Of a DNA stretch of 64,000 nucleotides, positions 28,212 through 35,838 are shown one piece after another (the stretch's first letter is position 1; each line of letters begins with the position of its first letter). The stretch spans positions 593,404-657,403 of the forward strand of contig NZ_FNVB01000003.1 of NCBI RefSeq assembly GCF_900108315.1, read 5' to 3'. The position numbers were made by a program, and so were the translations under genes. This DNA comes from Saccharopolyspora kobensis (GTDB taxonomy: Bacteria > Actinomycetota > Actinomycetes > Mycobacteriales > Pseudonocardiaceae). The notes beneath the pieces were generated by a model, which did no database searches, was not told the origin of the DNA, and saw only the letters and a program-made list of their open reading frames with translations.

Positions 28212-29716
28212 GATGATCCGCCCAGCACTCGTGCGATCGCCGCTTCGATGGTGGGGGCGACCTCGGCCGTCAGCAGCGCGCTGGTGATCTCCTCGGCCCT
28301 GGTGCGCTCGGTGGGCACCAAGATCGCCTTGGCACCGGCCGCGGCGGCCGCTTCGACGTCCGCGCCGGTATCACCGACCACCACGCAATCCCGCGGGGAG
28401 ACGCGCAACTGCGTTGCGGCGCGCTCGATCAGGCCGGGTGCGGGTTTGCGGCAACCGCAGCCCGCGGCTTCGTCGTGCACGCAGCACTGCCAGGTGTCGA
28501 ACGGCCCCAGCCGGCGGCGGACCTCCGCGTTGACGGCGGCGAGATCCGACTCGCTCAGCAGGCCGCGGGCCACTCCGGACTGGTTGCTCACGATCCCGAT
28601 GGGAACCCGGTGCACCCGCAGCCGATCGAGCGCACCGCGCGCTCCGCGCATCGGCCGCACCTTCGTGGGATCACCGTTGTAGGGCACGTCGCGGATCAGC
28701 GTGTCGTCCCGGTCGAAGAGCACCGCGGCCGGTTTTCGCGGTCTCCGCCGGAGGTTCCGCACCTCGCCGCGCAGCCGGTGCCAGCACGCCACCGGCGGGA
28801 TGAGCACGCTCGTCACCGCCATGCGCGCGAGCTCGCCGGGAGTCCGGGGGCCGGGCAGGATCCGGCGCAACCAGAACTCCGCGGTGAGCACCAACCACGC
28901 GGTGGCGCTGAACTTCGCGGCAGTGCGCCACCCCGGTCGTCGGCCGCAGGCGGCGGTCAGCGCGATCACACCCGCGACCGCGGTCGCGAAGTGCCGCCGG
29001 ATGCGTCCGGGTCCTTCGCCGATCCGGTGCCGCCAGCGCCTGCCGTACTTGCGGCGCATGATGGCGTTGTCGGCGTTGCCCGCCTGCGCCCGGACGCTGG
29101 CGAGGAAACCCGCCGGGCGCACCGGGTGCTCGGTGATCCTGCTCCCGGTGACCAGGCGCCACCCCATCGCCTGCGCGCGCAGCGCGAGATCGGCGTCCTC
29201 CCGGAACGCCCGGTGGAACTCCTCGTCGAAACCGCCGCAGGCGTCGAGGACCTCCCTGCGGTACGCCATGTCCGCGGTGATCCACCACGCGGTGGCCAGG
29301 CCCGCCGTGCCGCGCTCCCAGTCGGTGGGGCGACGATCACCCGGCAGCGGAACCCTGATCGTCGCCTGGCAGGCGCCCACATCGCTGCCCACGTCCAGGT
29401 CCTCGGCGATCTGCTCCCGCCACGACGGATCCGGGACCACGTCGTCGTCCAGGAACACGACCCACTCGGAATCCGCGATGCGCCACCCCGCGTTGCGAGC
29501 GGCTGCCGGCCCCCGGCCGCCCGATCGAACCGTCCAAACAGGAAGCCCGGTCTCCGGGAGTTCGAGCGGTGCCGACGGCTGCGGGCGGTCGTCGACCACG
29601 AGCACTTCCTCCGGAGGATGACCGGTGTTCGCGTCCAGCGCTCTCAGCACTGTCGCCAGGCTCGCGCGTCCGGTCGTGGGGATCACCACCGCGTACCGGG
29701 GTCGTTGCCCGCTCAC
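28208..29716 (-). CDS. Fusion of GT2 glycosyltransferase and GmhB-type heptose bisphosphate phosphatase
   Basis: Protein of 502 residues. A GT-A domain spans about 1-230 (YAVVIPTTGRASLATVLRAL, FLDDDVVPD, FREDADLALRA), followed by a hydrophobic linker (about 235-325). A HAD-IIIA phosphatase domain spans about 333-495 with LFDRDDTLIRD, SNQSGVARG, the zinc motif CCVHDEAAGCGCRKP and GDTGADVEAAA. The second domain fits D-glycero-D-manno-heptose 1,7-bisphosphate 7-phosphatase, the step missing between the two activities of HldE. The GTG overlaps the carbamoyltransferase stop (GTGA). Confidence 0.9.
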   Translation of the reverse strand: MSGQRPRYAVVIPTTGRASLATVLRALDANTGHPPEEVLVVDDRPQPSAPLELPETGLPVWTVRSGGRGPAAARNAGWRIADSEWVVFLDDDVVPDPSWREQIAEDLDVGSDVGACQATIRVPLPGDRRPTDWERGTAGLATAWWITADMAYRREVLDACGGFDEEFHRAFREDADLALRAQAMGWRLVTGSRITEHPVRPAGFLASVRAQAGNADNAIMRRKYGRRWRHRIGEGPGRIRRHFATAVAGVIALTAACGRRPGWRTAAKFSATAWLVLTAEFWLRRILPGPRTPGELARMAVTSVLIPPVACWHRLRGEVRNLRRRPRKPAAVLFDRDDTLIRDVPYNGDPTKVRPMRGARGALDRLRVHRVPIGIVSNQSGVARGLLSESDLAAVNAEVRRRLGPFDTWQCCVHDEAAGCGCRKPAPGLIERAATQLRVSPRDCVVVGDTGADVEAAAAAGAKAILVPTERTRAEEITSALLTAEVAPTIEAAIARVLGGSS

Positions 29717-31350
29717 CGCGCACCGCCCTGACGCCGCACCGCGAACGGCCCGATGGCCAGCAGGTCGATCGCCGAGGAGCCGAAGCACTCCAGCGCGTCG
29801 GCCGGGCTGTCCACCATCGGCCGCCCGGCGGTGTTGAAGCTCGTGTTGATCACGGTCGGCAGTCCCGTGCGGTCGTGGAACGAATCCAGCAGCCTGGCCA
29901 GCAGCGGTTCTCGTTCGCGGTCGACGGTCTGCGGCCGGGCCGTGCCGTCGACGTGCACCGCGGCCGGGATCCGGTCCTGCCAGCCCGGCACCACGTCGTG
30001 CACGAAGAGCATGTACGGGCTCGGCAGCGGCCCGCGGGAGAACAGCTCACCGGCCCGCTCGGCCAGCGTCATCGGGGCCACCGGGCGGAACTGCTCGCGT
30101 CCCTTGATGTCGTTGAGCCGTTCGACGTTGCCGACGCGGCCCGGGTGCGCGAGCAACGAGCGGTGCCCGAGAGCGCGTGGACCGAACTCGCTTCGCCCTT
30201 GGAACCAGCCGACCGCTTCGTCCCGCGACAGCGCTTCGGCGGCGACCTCGGCGATGTCGTCCGGTCGCTCGTAGCGGACGTCGGCGGTCTTGAGCAGCTC
30301 CTCGATCTCGGCGTCGGACCACTCGCGCCCCAGGTCCGCTCCGGGCATCGGCGACACCGCGTCGCCGTTCTCGGCGGCGTGGTGCAGCGCCGCGCCGAGC
30401 GCCGTGCCCGCATCGCCCGCCGCCGGCTGCACCCACACGTGCCGGAAGGGGCCGTCCGTGGCCAGCCTCGTGTTCGCCACGCAGTTGAGCGCGACACCAC
30501 CGGCCAGCGCCAAGCAGTCCTGTCCGGTCCGCTCGTGCAGCCACCCGACCACGTCGAGCAGGACCTCCTCCAGCCTGGCCTGCACGCTGGCGGCGAGTTG
30601 CGCGTGGACTTCGTCCAGCGAATCGCCCGGGCCGCGGCGCGGCGCCCACCTGTCCCACTCGATCTCGCCGATCTCGTAGAGCCCTTCGCCGGTGGTCCGG
30701 ACGAGTTCGGCGAAGTCCGGCAGGAAGGTCGGTTTCGCGTACGAGGCCAGCGCCATGACCTTGTACTCGTCGCTGGACCGGTGAAAACCCAGGTGCTCGG
30801 TCAGTTCCTCGTACATCAGCCCGAGGGAGTGCGGCAACCGCTGCGCGGCGAGCACCTGCAACCGGCCGTCGACGTACTCCCCGGCGAGGGCCGAGGTGCT
30901 CTCACCGCGTCCGTCGACGGTCAGCACCGCGCAATCGCCGAACGGTGCGGCCAACCCGGCCGACGCCGCGTGCGCGACGTGGTGCGGCACGAAGTGCACG
31001 ATCTCCGGGTCGAGCCCCGGCAGTGCGGTACGCAGGAAGTACGGCGCGCGAAGCGCGAAGGTGGTGCGCAGGTGTTCCCACTCCGAATCCACCCCGGACA
31101 CCGCGTGATCCACCAACCGCGGGTCGTAGGAGCAGACGACGGCGTCGAGCTCCGACGCCGCGATCCCGGCCTTCCGCAGGCACCACGCGGCGGCCTGCTC
31201 CGGTTGTTCCCACGCCGAGAACGGAACCGGCTGCTTCCCGTGCTTGCGGCGGGAGAAGCGTTCCTCCTCCGCAGCGGCAACGATGCGTCCGTCCACGACC
31301 AGCGCGGCCGCCGGGTCGTGGAAAACGGCGTTGATCCCGAGGATTCGCAC
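29713..31350 (-). CDS. Carbamoyltransferase (NodU/CmcH/TobZ family)
   Basis: Protein of 545 residues. N-terminal Kae1-like domain: ILGINAVFHDPAAALVVDG, metal-binding HHVAHAAS, VDGRGESTS, GGVALNCVAN. C-terminal YrdC-like-linked part: SEFGPRALGHRSLLAHPG and TGLPTVINTSFN. It transfers a carbamoyl group from carbamoyl phosphate to a sugar hydroxyl through carbamoyl-AMP. It is the first gene of the operon. GTG 31350 has GGAGGAG 6-7 nt before it, and a sigma-B-type promoter lies about 70 bp upstream. Confidence 0.93.
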   Translation of the reverse strand: MRILGINAVFHDPAAALVVDGRIVAAAEEERFSRRKHGKQPVPFSAWEQPEQAAAWCLRKAGIAASELDAVVCSYDPRLVDHAVSGVDSEWEHLRTTFALRAPYFLRTALPGLDPEIVHFVPHHVAHAASAGLAAPFGDCAVLTVDGRGESTSALAGEYVDGRLQVLAAQRLPHSLGLMYEELTEHLGFHRSSDEYKVMALASYAKPTFLPDFAELVRTTGEGLYEIGEIEWDRWAPRRGPGDSLDEVHAQLAASVQARLEEVLLDVVGWLHERTGQDCLALAGGVALNCVANTRLATDGPFRHVWVQPAAGDAGTALGAALHHAAENGDAVSPMPGADLGREWSDAEIEELLKTADVRYERPDDIAEVAAEALSRDEAVGWFQGRSEFGPRALGHRSLLAHPGRVGNVERLNDIKGREQFRPVAPMTLAERAGELFSRGPLPSPYMLFVHDVVPGWQDRIPAAVHVDGTARPQTVDREREPLLARLLDSFHDRTGLPTVINTSFNTAGRPMVDSPADALECFGSSAIDLLAIGPFAVRRQGGAR

Positions 31351-31420
31351 GGTGTTCTCCTCCTGCGGGTGCGGATGTAGCGGTGGGAGGCCGACCTGCG
31401 GAGCGGCCGTGCCTACATCG

Positions 31421-31445
31421 CTACCCTGCGAAGCGACTCTTAAAC
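31421..31445 (-). promoter_or_regulatory. Sigma-B-type promoter of the heptose-glycan operon
   Basis: GTTT-N15-GGGTAG on the minus strand, matching the SigB/SigF consensus GNNT-N15/16-GGGTA. A transcript would have a leader of about 60 nt before GTG 31350. Confidence 0.65.
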
Positions 31446-31514
31446 GCGCCACGCCTGTGCCCGCCCGGTCCGCGGCCGGATGCGCGCCAGTCGCTCACGG
31501 TCCGCAGTTGACTG

Positions 31515-31540
31515 GCATGTGCGCGGCAGCGCTCGGGTAG
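31515..31540 (+). promoter_or_regulatory. Sigma-B-type promoter of the pyruvyltransferase-like gene
   Basis: GCAT-N16-GGGTAG, with the -10 ending 30 bp before the GTG at 31571. It is divergent from the operon promoter 70 bp away. Confidence 0.5.
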
Positions 31541-31570
31541 CCGATGCGAAGCAGCGGTTCAGGAGGTGTC

Positions 31571-32467
31571 GTGCGAGTTCTGATCACGGGATGGCCCAGT
31601 TTCCTGCACGGTGAAGCGACCGCGGGTGACGTGCTGAGCATGCGGCACCTGGCGGCTGAGCTGACGGCGCGGGACATCCGCAACGAGACGGCGTGGAGTC
31701 CGCGGTTCGTCCCCGGTGCACTCGGTCTCGACGACGCACGACCCGCGGACTACACGCACCTCGTCTTCGTCTGCGGTCCCGCGCACGGCTGGCAGGTCTG
31801 CGACCTGCACTCGCGGTTCCCGGACTGCACCAGGGTGGCGGTCGGCGTCTCGGTGCTGGACGAGGCCGATCCGGCGGTGACGGGCTTCCACCGCGTGCTC
31901 CCCCGCGACGGGGTCGGGGAGCCCGCGGTGGACCTCTCGGCCCCCGTCGACGCCCGCGAAGTACCGGTGGCAGGCGTCGTGCTGGCTCCCGGCCAGCCCG
32001 AGTACGGGAACTCGCGCAGGCACGAGGAGGTGCACGCCGAGCTCCGGTCCTGGCTCAACGACCTCGACGCCGCCGTGCTGGAGCTGGACACCCGCCTCAC
32101 CGGCGACGACTGGCGCCTGTGCTCCACAGTGGACGAGTTCGTCGCTCTCGTCGACCGGATCGACGTCATGGTGACCACCCGCCTGCACGGCCTCGTGCTC
32201 GCGTTGTCCCGCGGCAAGCCGGTGCTGGCGGTCGACCCGGTGCGAGGTGGCGGGAAGATGTCGGCGCAGGCCGAGGCCTGGCAGTGGCCCGCGGTGCTCC
32301 AGCCCGGCCAGTTCCTCGGCGGCGATCCGCGGTCGCTGCTGGACCGCTGGTGGGCCTGGTGCCTGCGAGCCGCGGGGAAATCGGCGGCGCGGCAGAGCAG
32401 CACCACCAGCTCACCGCTGGTGGCCGCCGGTGTCGACGCCCTCCTCGCGGAGCGGGAGCGGGTATGA
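31571..32467 (+). CDS. Polysaccharide pyruvyltransferase-like protein
   Basis: Protein of 298 residues with a GT-B-like layout. VLITGWPSFLHGEATAGDVL at the start, and near residue 205 TTRLHGLVLALSRGKPVLAVD, the conserved C-terminal motif of polysaccharide pyruvyltransferases. It may add ketal pyruvate to the glycan. GTG 31571 has a perfect AGGAGGTG ribosome site. Its stop overlaps the next gene (ATGA). Confidence 0.82.
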   Translation: MRVLITGWPSFLHGEATAGDVLSMRHLAAELTARDIRNETAWSPRFVPGALGLDDARPADYTHLVFVCGPAHGWQVCDLHSRFPDCTRVAVGVSVLDEADPAVTGFHRVLPRDGVGEPAVDLSAPVDAREVPVAGVVLAPGQPEYGNSRRHEEVHAELRSWLNDLDAAVLELDTRLTGDDWRLCSTVDEFVALVDRIDVMVTTRLHGLVLALSRGKPVLAVDPVRGGGKMSAQAEAWQWPAVLQPGQFLGGDPRSLLDRWWAWCLRAAGKSAARQSSTTSSPLVAAGVDALLAERERV

Positions 32468-33339
32468 GCACCGTGCTGGACACCACCGTCGTGATCGCCA
32501 CGCGCAATCGGCGCGCGGAGCTGCGCCGAACCCTGCGCGAGCTCTGCGCGTTGCGGCAGCAGCCGCAGATCGTCGTGGTGGACAACGCATCGACCGACGG
32601 AACTCCGCAGCTGGTGGCGGAGCAGTTCCCGCGGGTTCGCCTGGTCGAAGCACCGCGCAACCTCGGCGCAGCGGCGCGCAACCTCGGCGTCGATCACGCG
32701 GACAGCACCTACGTGGCGTTCAGCGATGACGATTCGTGGTGGACGGAGGGCTCCCTCGCCCGCGCTGAGGAGATCTTCGCCGAGCACCGCGGAGTGGGGC
32801 TGATCGCCGCGCGCACGCTCGTCGGCCGCGATGAGCGCCCGGACCCGGTCAACGACCTGATGACGCGTTCGCCGCTGCGCACACCCGTTTCGCTGCCGGG
32901 CCCGCGCATCCTCGGCTTCACCGCGTGCGCCGCCGTCGTCCGGCGGCGGGCGTTCCGCGCTGTCGGCGGCTTCAACGCCACGCTCTTCTTCGGCGCCGAG
33001 GAGAAGCTGCTCGCCTGCGATCTCGGCGCGGCCGGGTGGGACCTGGTCTACGTCGACGACGTGGTCGCGCACCACCACCCGTCAACGGCACGCGATTCCC
33101 CGCAGGCCAGGCGAGTGCTCGAGAAGCGCAACGACCTGCTCATCGCCTGGATGCGCTATCCGGCCGGGGCCGCCGTCGAACGGACTTTGAAGCTGCTCGG
33201 CGATTCCGTCACCACCGGGGCGAGCCGCCGCGCTGTTCTCGGGGCCGCGCGGCGGCTTCCGCGAGCTCTGGCGCAGCGCAGTCGCCTGCCGCCGGAGACC
33301 GCGCGGGAAGTGCGCGTGCTGGAGGAATTCGGCCGGTAG
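32464..33339 (+). CDS. Glycosyltransferase family 2
   Basis: GT-A enzyme of 291 residues. VVIATRNRRAELRRTLREL, VVVDNASTDGTPQLV, the metal-binding FSDDDSWW and FGAEEKLLACDLGAAGWDL are typical. It is translationally coupled to the pyruvyltransferase-like gene by an ATGA overlap. It is closely similar in layout to the GT2 at 34932-35837 (same DNAS/DNGS motif, DDDS/DDDT site and C-terminal region), suggesting duplication. Confidence 0.92.
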   Translation: MSTVLDTTVVIATRNRRAELRRTLRELCALRQQPQIVVVDNASTDGTPQLVAEQFPRVRLVEAPRNLGAAARNLGVDHADSTYVAFSDDDSWWTEGSLARAEEIFAEHRGVGLIAARTLVGRDERPDPVNDLMTRSPLRTPVSLPGPRILGFTACAAVVRRRAFRAVGGFNATLFFGAEEKLLACDLGAAGWDLVYVDDVVAHHHPSTARDSPQARRVLEKRNDLLIAWMRYPAGAAVERTLKLLGDSVTTGASRRAVLGAARRLPRALAQRSRLPPETAREVRVLEEFGR

Positions 33340-33367
33340 GTGCCAGCGACCGGAACGGGGGCGAGAG

Positions 33368-33913
33368 GTGGACGCGCACCGCACCCGCAGCGGACGCCGC
33401 TCCGCGTCCGCTGAACTCCTGCTGCGCGGGCTGCTCTCGGAACTCCTCGTCGCGGTTCCGGGTGCCGGCATGGGCGGCATCAGCTGCGCCGCCCCGGCCC
33501 GCTTGTTCCTGCACACCGACGAACGGGCCGGGCGGATCGATGCGGGCCAGCTGCGCGACGGCACCGGGCCGTGTCCGGAGGCCATGCGCACCCGCAGCGC
33601 CGTTCTGGCCGACGTCACGGAGATCCGGACCTGGTGGCCGGGCTTCGCCCGCGCCGCGCGCGAAGCGCGCGTCTTCAGCTTCCTCGTCGTACCGCTCATC
33701 GGCGAGCCGCAGCTGCGCGCGGCGGTGAGCCTCTACGGGCAGCGCTCGCACGCGTTCGCCGACGCCGACGTTCCGACCGCGCTGAACGCGGTGGCGCAGC
33801 TGCGGAAACAGCTGTGCGAGCTCTTGCGCGACGGGAGCGGGCGCGCGGCGCTCGCCCGCGAGACCGCGGCTACCCCGCTGCGGAGGCACCGCCCTCAGCG
33901 GCGAACCAGCTGA
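33368..33913 (+). CDS. GAF-domain protein
   Basis: Protein of 181 residues that is little more than one GAF-like domain (SAELLLRGLLSELLVAVPGA, FSFLVVPLIGEPQLRAAVSL). No output domain (ANTAR, PP2C, kinase) follows. It could be a stand-alone sensor. The GTG at 33368 is preceded by GAGAG. Its 3' end overlaps the convergent decarboxylase gene by 44 bp, so the last 15 residues are double-coding. Confidence 0.7.
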   Translation: MDAHRTRSGRRSASAELLLRGLLSELLVAVPGAGMGGISCAAPARLFLHTDERAGRIDAGQLRDGTGPCPEAMRTRSAVLADVTEIRTWWPGFARAAREARVFSFLVVPLIGEPQLRAAVSLYGQRSHAFADADVPTALNAVAQLRKQLCELLRDGSGRAALARETAATPLRRHRPQRRTS

Positions 33914-34832
33914 TCGTGCGCCGCAGCCCCTCCACGACACCGACCTCGGGACGCCAGCCGAGCTCGCTGTTCGCCAGGCTGATGTCCGGGCACCGCCGGC
34001 GCGGCTCGTCGACCGCGGCGTCGGTGTGGCGGATCGGCGAGTGCGACCCGACCAGGCTGCGGACCAGTTCGGCCAGGCCCAGCACCGGGATCTCCCCGGG
34101 ACGTCCGATGTTCACCGGAGTGGTGAGCCGACCGGCCGCGACGGCCAGCAGGCCGCGCACCGTGTCGTCCACGTAGCACAGCGACCGGGTCTGGCTCCCG
34201 TCGCCGTTGACGGTGATCGCTTCGCCGCGCAGCGCCTGGCACACGAACGTGGACACCACGCGGCCATCACCCGGCCGCATGCGCGGTCCGAACGAGTTGA
34301 ACACGCGCGCGATCCGCGTTCCGACCTCGCGGTGCTCGCCGAAAGCCGAAGTGAGGGCTTCGGCGTACCGCTTCGCCTCGTCGTACACCGCTCGGGGCCC
34401 GACCGGGTTCACGTTGCCCCAGTAGCTCTCGTCCTGCGGGTGGCGCAGCGGATCGCCGTAGACCTCGCTCGTCGACACCAGCAGGAAGCGGGCGCCGTTG
34501 CGCTCGGCGAGTTCCAGCGCGTTCAGCGTCCCGTTGCTCCCCACCCGGAGCGTTTGCAACGGCATTCGGAGGTAGTCCGCGGGCGACGCCGGGGATGCCA
34601 TGTGCACCACCAGATCGATGCCGTCGGCTTCGTAGCCGTGACGCGCTATGTCGTGCTCCACGAACTCGAATTCCCGTTCCGAGCGCAACGCGGCGAGGTT
34701 CCGCGCCGAACTCGTGCACAAGTTGTCGAGGCAGACCACCGATGTTCCGCGCGCGATCAGCTCCTCGCACAAGTGCGATCCGAGGAAACCGGCTCCACCC
34801 GTCACCACTGCCCGGCCGAAATCCCAGTACAC
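33870..34832 (-). CDS. UDP-glucuronate decarboxylase (UDP-xylose synthase)-like SDR
   Basis: Protein of 320 residues. AVVTGGAGFLGSHLCEELI at the start, then the family-specific ASPASPADY, STSEVYGDPLRHPQDESYWG, NVNPVGPRAVYDEAKRYAEA (Tyr-x3-Lys) and ARVFNSFGPRMRPGDGRVVS. These features fit UDP-glucuronate decarboxylase better than other epimerases. It would make UDP-xylose from the UDP-glucuronate produced at 19405-20739. GTG 34832 follows GGGAGACAG. It has a consensus sigma-B-type promoter. Confidence 0.9.
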   Translation of the reverse strand: MYWDFGRAVVTGGAGFLGSHLCEELIARGTSVVCLDNLCTSSARNLAALRSEREFEFVEHDIARHGYEADGIDLVVHMASPASPADYLRMPLQTLRVGSNGTLNALELAERNGARFLLVSTSEVYGDPLRHPQDESYWGNVNPVGPRAVYDEAKRYAEALTSAFGEHREVGTRIARVFNSFGPRMRPGDGRVVSTFVCQALRGEAITVNGDGSQTRSLCYVDDTVRGLLAVAAGRLTTPVNIGRPGEIPVLGLAELVRSLVGSHSPIRHTDAAVDEPRRRCPDISLANSELGWRPEVGVVEGLRRTISWFAAEGGASAAG

Positions 34833-34866
34833 CTGTCTCCCACCCCCATCGGCTCGCGATACGGCG

Positions 34867-34892
34867 CTACCCGGCGCGGCCGACCGGCAAAC
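34867..34892 (-). promoter_or_regulatory. Sigma-B-type promoter of the UDP-xylose synthase gene
   Basis: GTTT-N16-GGGTAG on the minus strand, 35 bp upstream of GTG 34832. Its -35 lies only 4 bp from the -35 of the divergent promoter at 34897. Confidence 0.65.
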
Positions 34893-34896
34893 CGGT

Positions 34897-34922
34897 GGTT
34901 ACCACCGGGCCCCGCCGGGTAA
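34897..34922 (+). promoter_or_regulatory. Sigma-B-type promoter of a GT2 gene, probably leaderless
   Basis: GGTT-N16-GGGTAA. The -10 ends 9 bp before GTG 34932, so the transcript would begin at or next to the start codon. No ribosome site is present, which agrees. Confidence 0.55.
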
Positions 34923-34931
34923 TCGCGGATC

Positions 34932-35837
34932 GTGCCGCCAGGAACCGACCACCGCGTCTCCGTCGTCATCGTGACGCACAACAGGTGCGCCGAAGTGCTG
35001 CGAACGCTCGAGCACATGACGGAACTGCCCGAGAAACCGCCGATCGTCGTCGTGGACAACGGTTCGGACGACGGCACTTCCACGCGCATCCGGGCCGAAT
35101 TCCCCGGTGTGCGGCTGCTGAGCCACCGCGAGAACCTCGGCGCGGTGGGCCGGAACTGGGCCGTCGAGCACGTTTCCACGCCGTACGTGGCGTTCTGCGA
35201 CGACGACACCACGTGGCAGCCCGGCGCGCTCGAACACGCGGCCGACGTGCTGGACCGCTTCGGCAGCGTGGCCGCGGTGATGGGGCGGTGCCTGGTCGAG
35301 CCGGATCTCCGCGAGGACCCGCTCGTCCCGGAGCTGCGCGAATCGCCGGTACCCGCACCGCACTGGCTGCCGGGACCGGCGTTGATGAGCCTCATGGCCG
35401 GGCTCACCACGTTCCGGGTCGCCGCCTTCCGGGAGGCGGGCGGGTTCTCCCCGAAGCTGTGGCTCGGCGGTGAGGAGGAGCTGCTCGCCCTCGACCTGGT
35501 GGCCGCCGGCTGGTGGTTGTGCTGGCGGCCGGACATCGTCATCCACCACGCTCCGTCGACGTCCCGGAACGCTCGGCTGCGGCGGCAGCTCGGCATCCGC
35601 AACACCGTGCTGACCGCTTGGCTGCGACGCCCGGTCCGCGATGCGCTCCGCCGCAGCGCCGCCGTCGCCGCGAGCGCGCCGAAAGACCGGTGCACGCTGG
35701 CCGCCCTCGTCGCGGCCGCCAGGGCGACGCCGTGGGTCCTGCGCGAGCGGGAGGTGGTCCCGGAGCGGGTCGAGCGCTGCCTGCGGGTGCTCGAAGAACC
35801 GCAACGGCACTCCCCCGCCCGCCGCTACGTGGGCTGA
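34932..35837 (+). CDS. Glycosyltransferase family 2
   Basis: Protein of 301 residues. VSVVIVTHNRCAEVLRTLEH, VVVDNGSDDGTSTRI, metal site FCDDDTTW and LGGEEELLALDLVAAGWWLC. It is a paralogue of the GT2 at 32464-33339. The GTG start lacks a ribosome site and sits right after a sigma-B-type -10, consistent with a leaderless message. It is convergent with the MFS gene, with 1 bp between the stops. Confidence 0.9.
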   Translation: MPPGTDHRVSVVIVTHNRCAEVLRTLEHMTELPEKPPIVVVDNGSDDGTSTRIRAEFPGVRLLSHRENLGAVGRNWAVEHVSTPYVAFCDDDTTWQPGALEHAADVLDRFGSVAAVMGRCLVEPDLREDPLVPELRESPVPAPHWLPGPALMSLMAGLTTFRVAAFREAGGFSPKLWLGGEEELLALDLVAAGWWLCWRPDIVIHHAPSTSRNARLRRQLGIRNTVLTAWLRRPVRDALRRSAAVAASAPKDRCTLAALVAAARATPWVLREREVVPERVERCLRVLEEPQRHSPARRYVG

Positions 35838-35838
35838 C

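Noticed and set aside
19405..31350. Interpretation of the heptose genes as an LPS core cluster
   Set aside because: The window is clearly actinobacterial (WhiB, Pup, UdgX, GvpS). No lipid A or Kdo genes are present.
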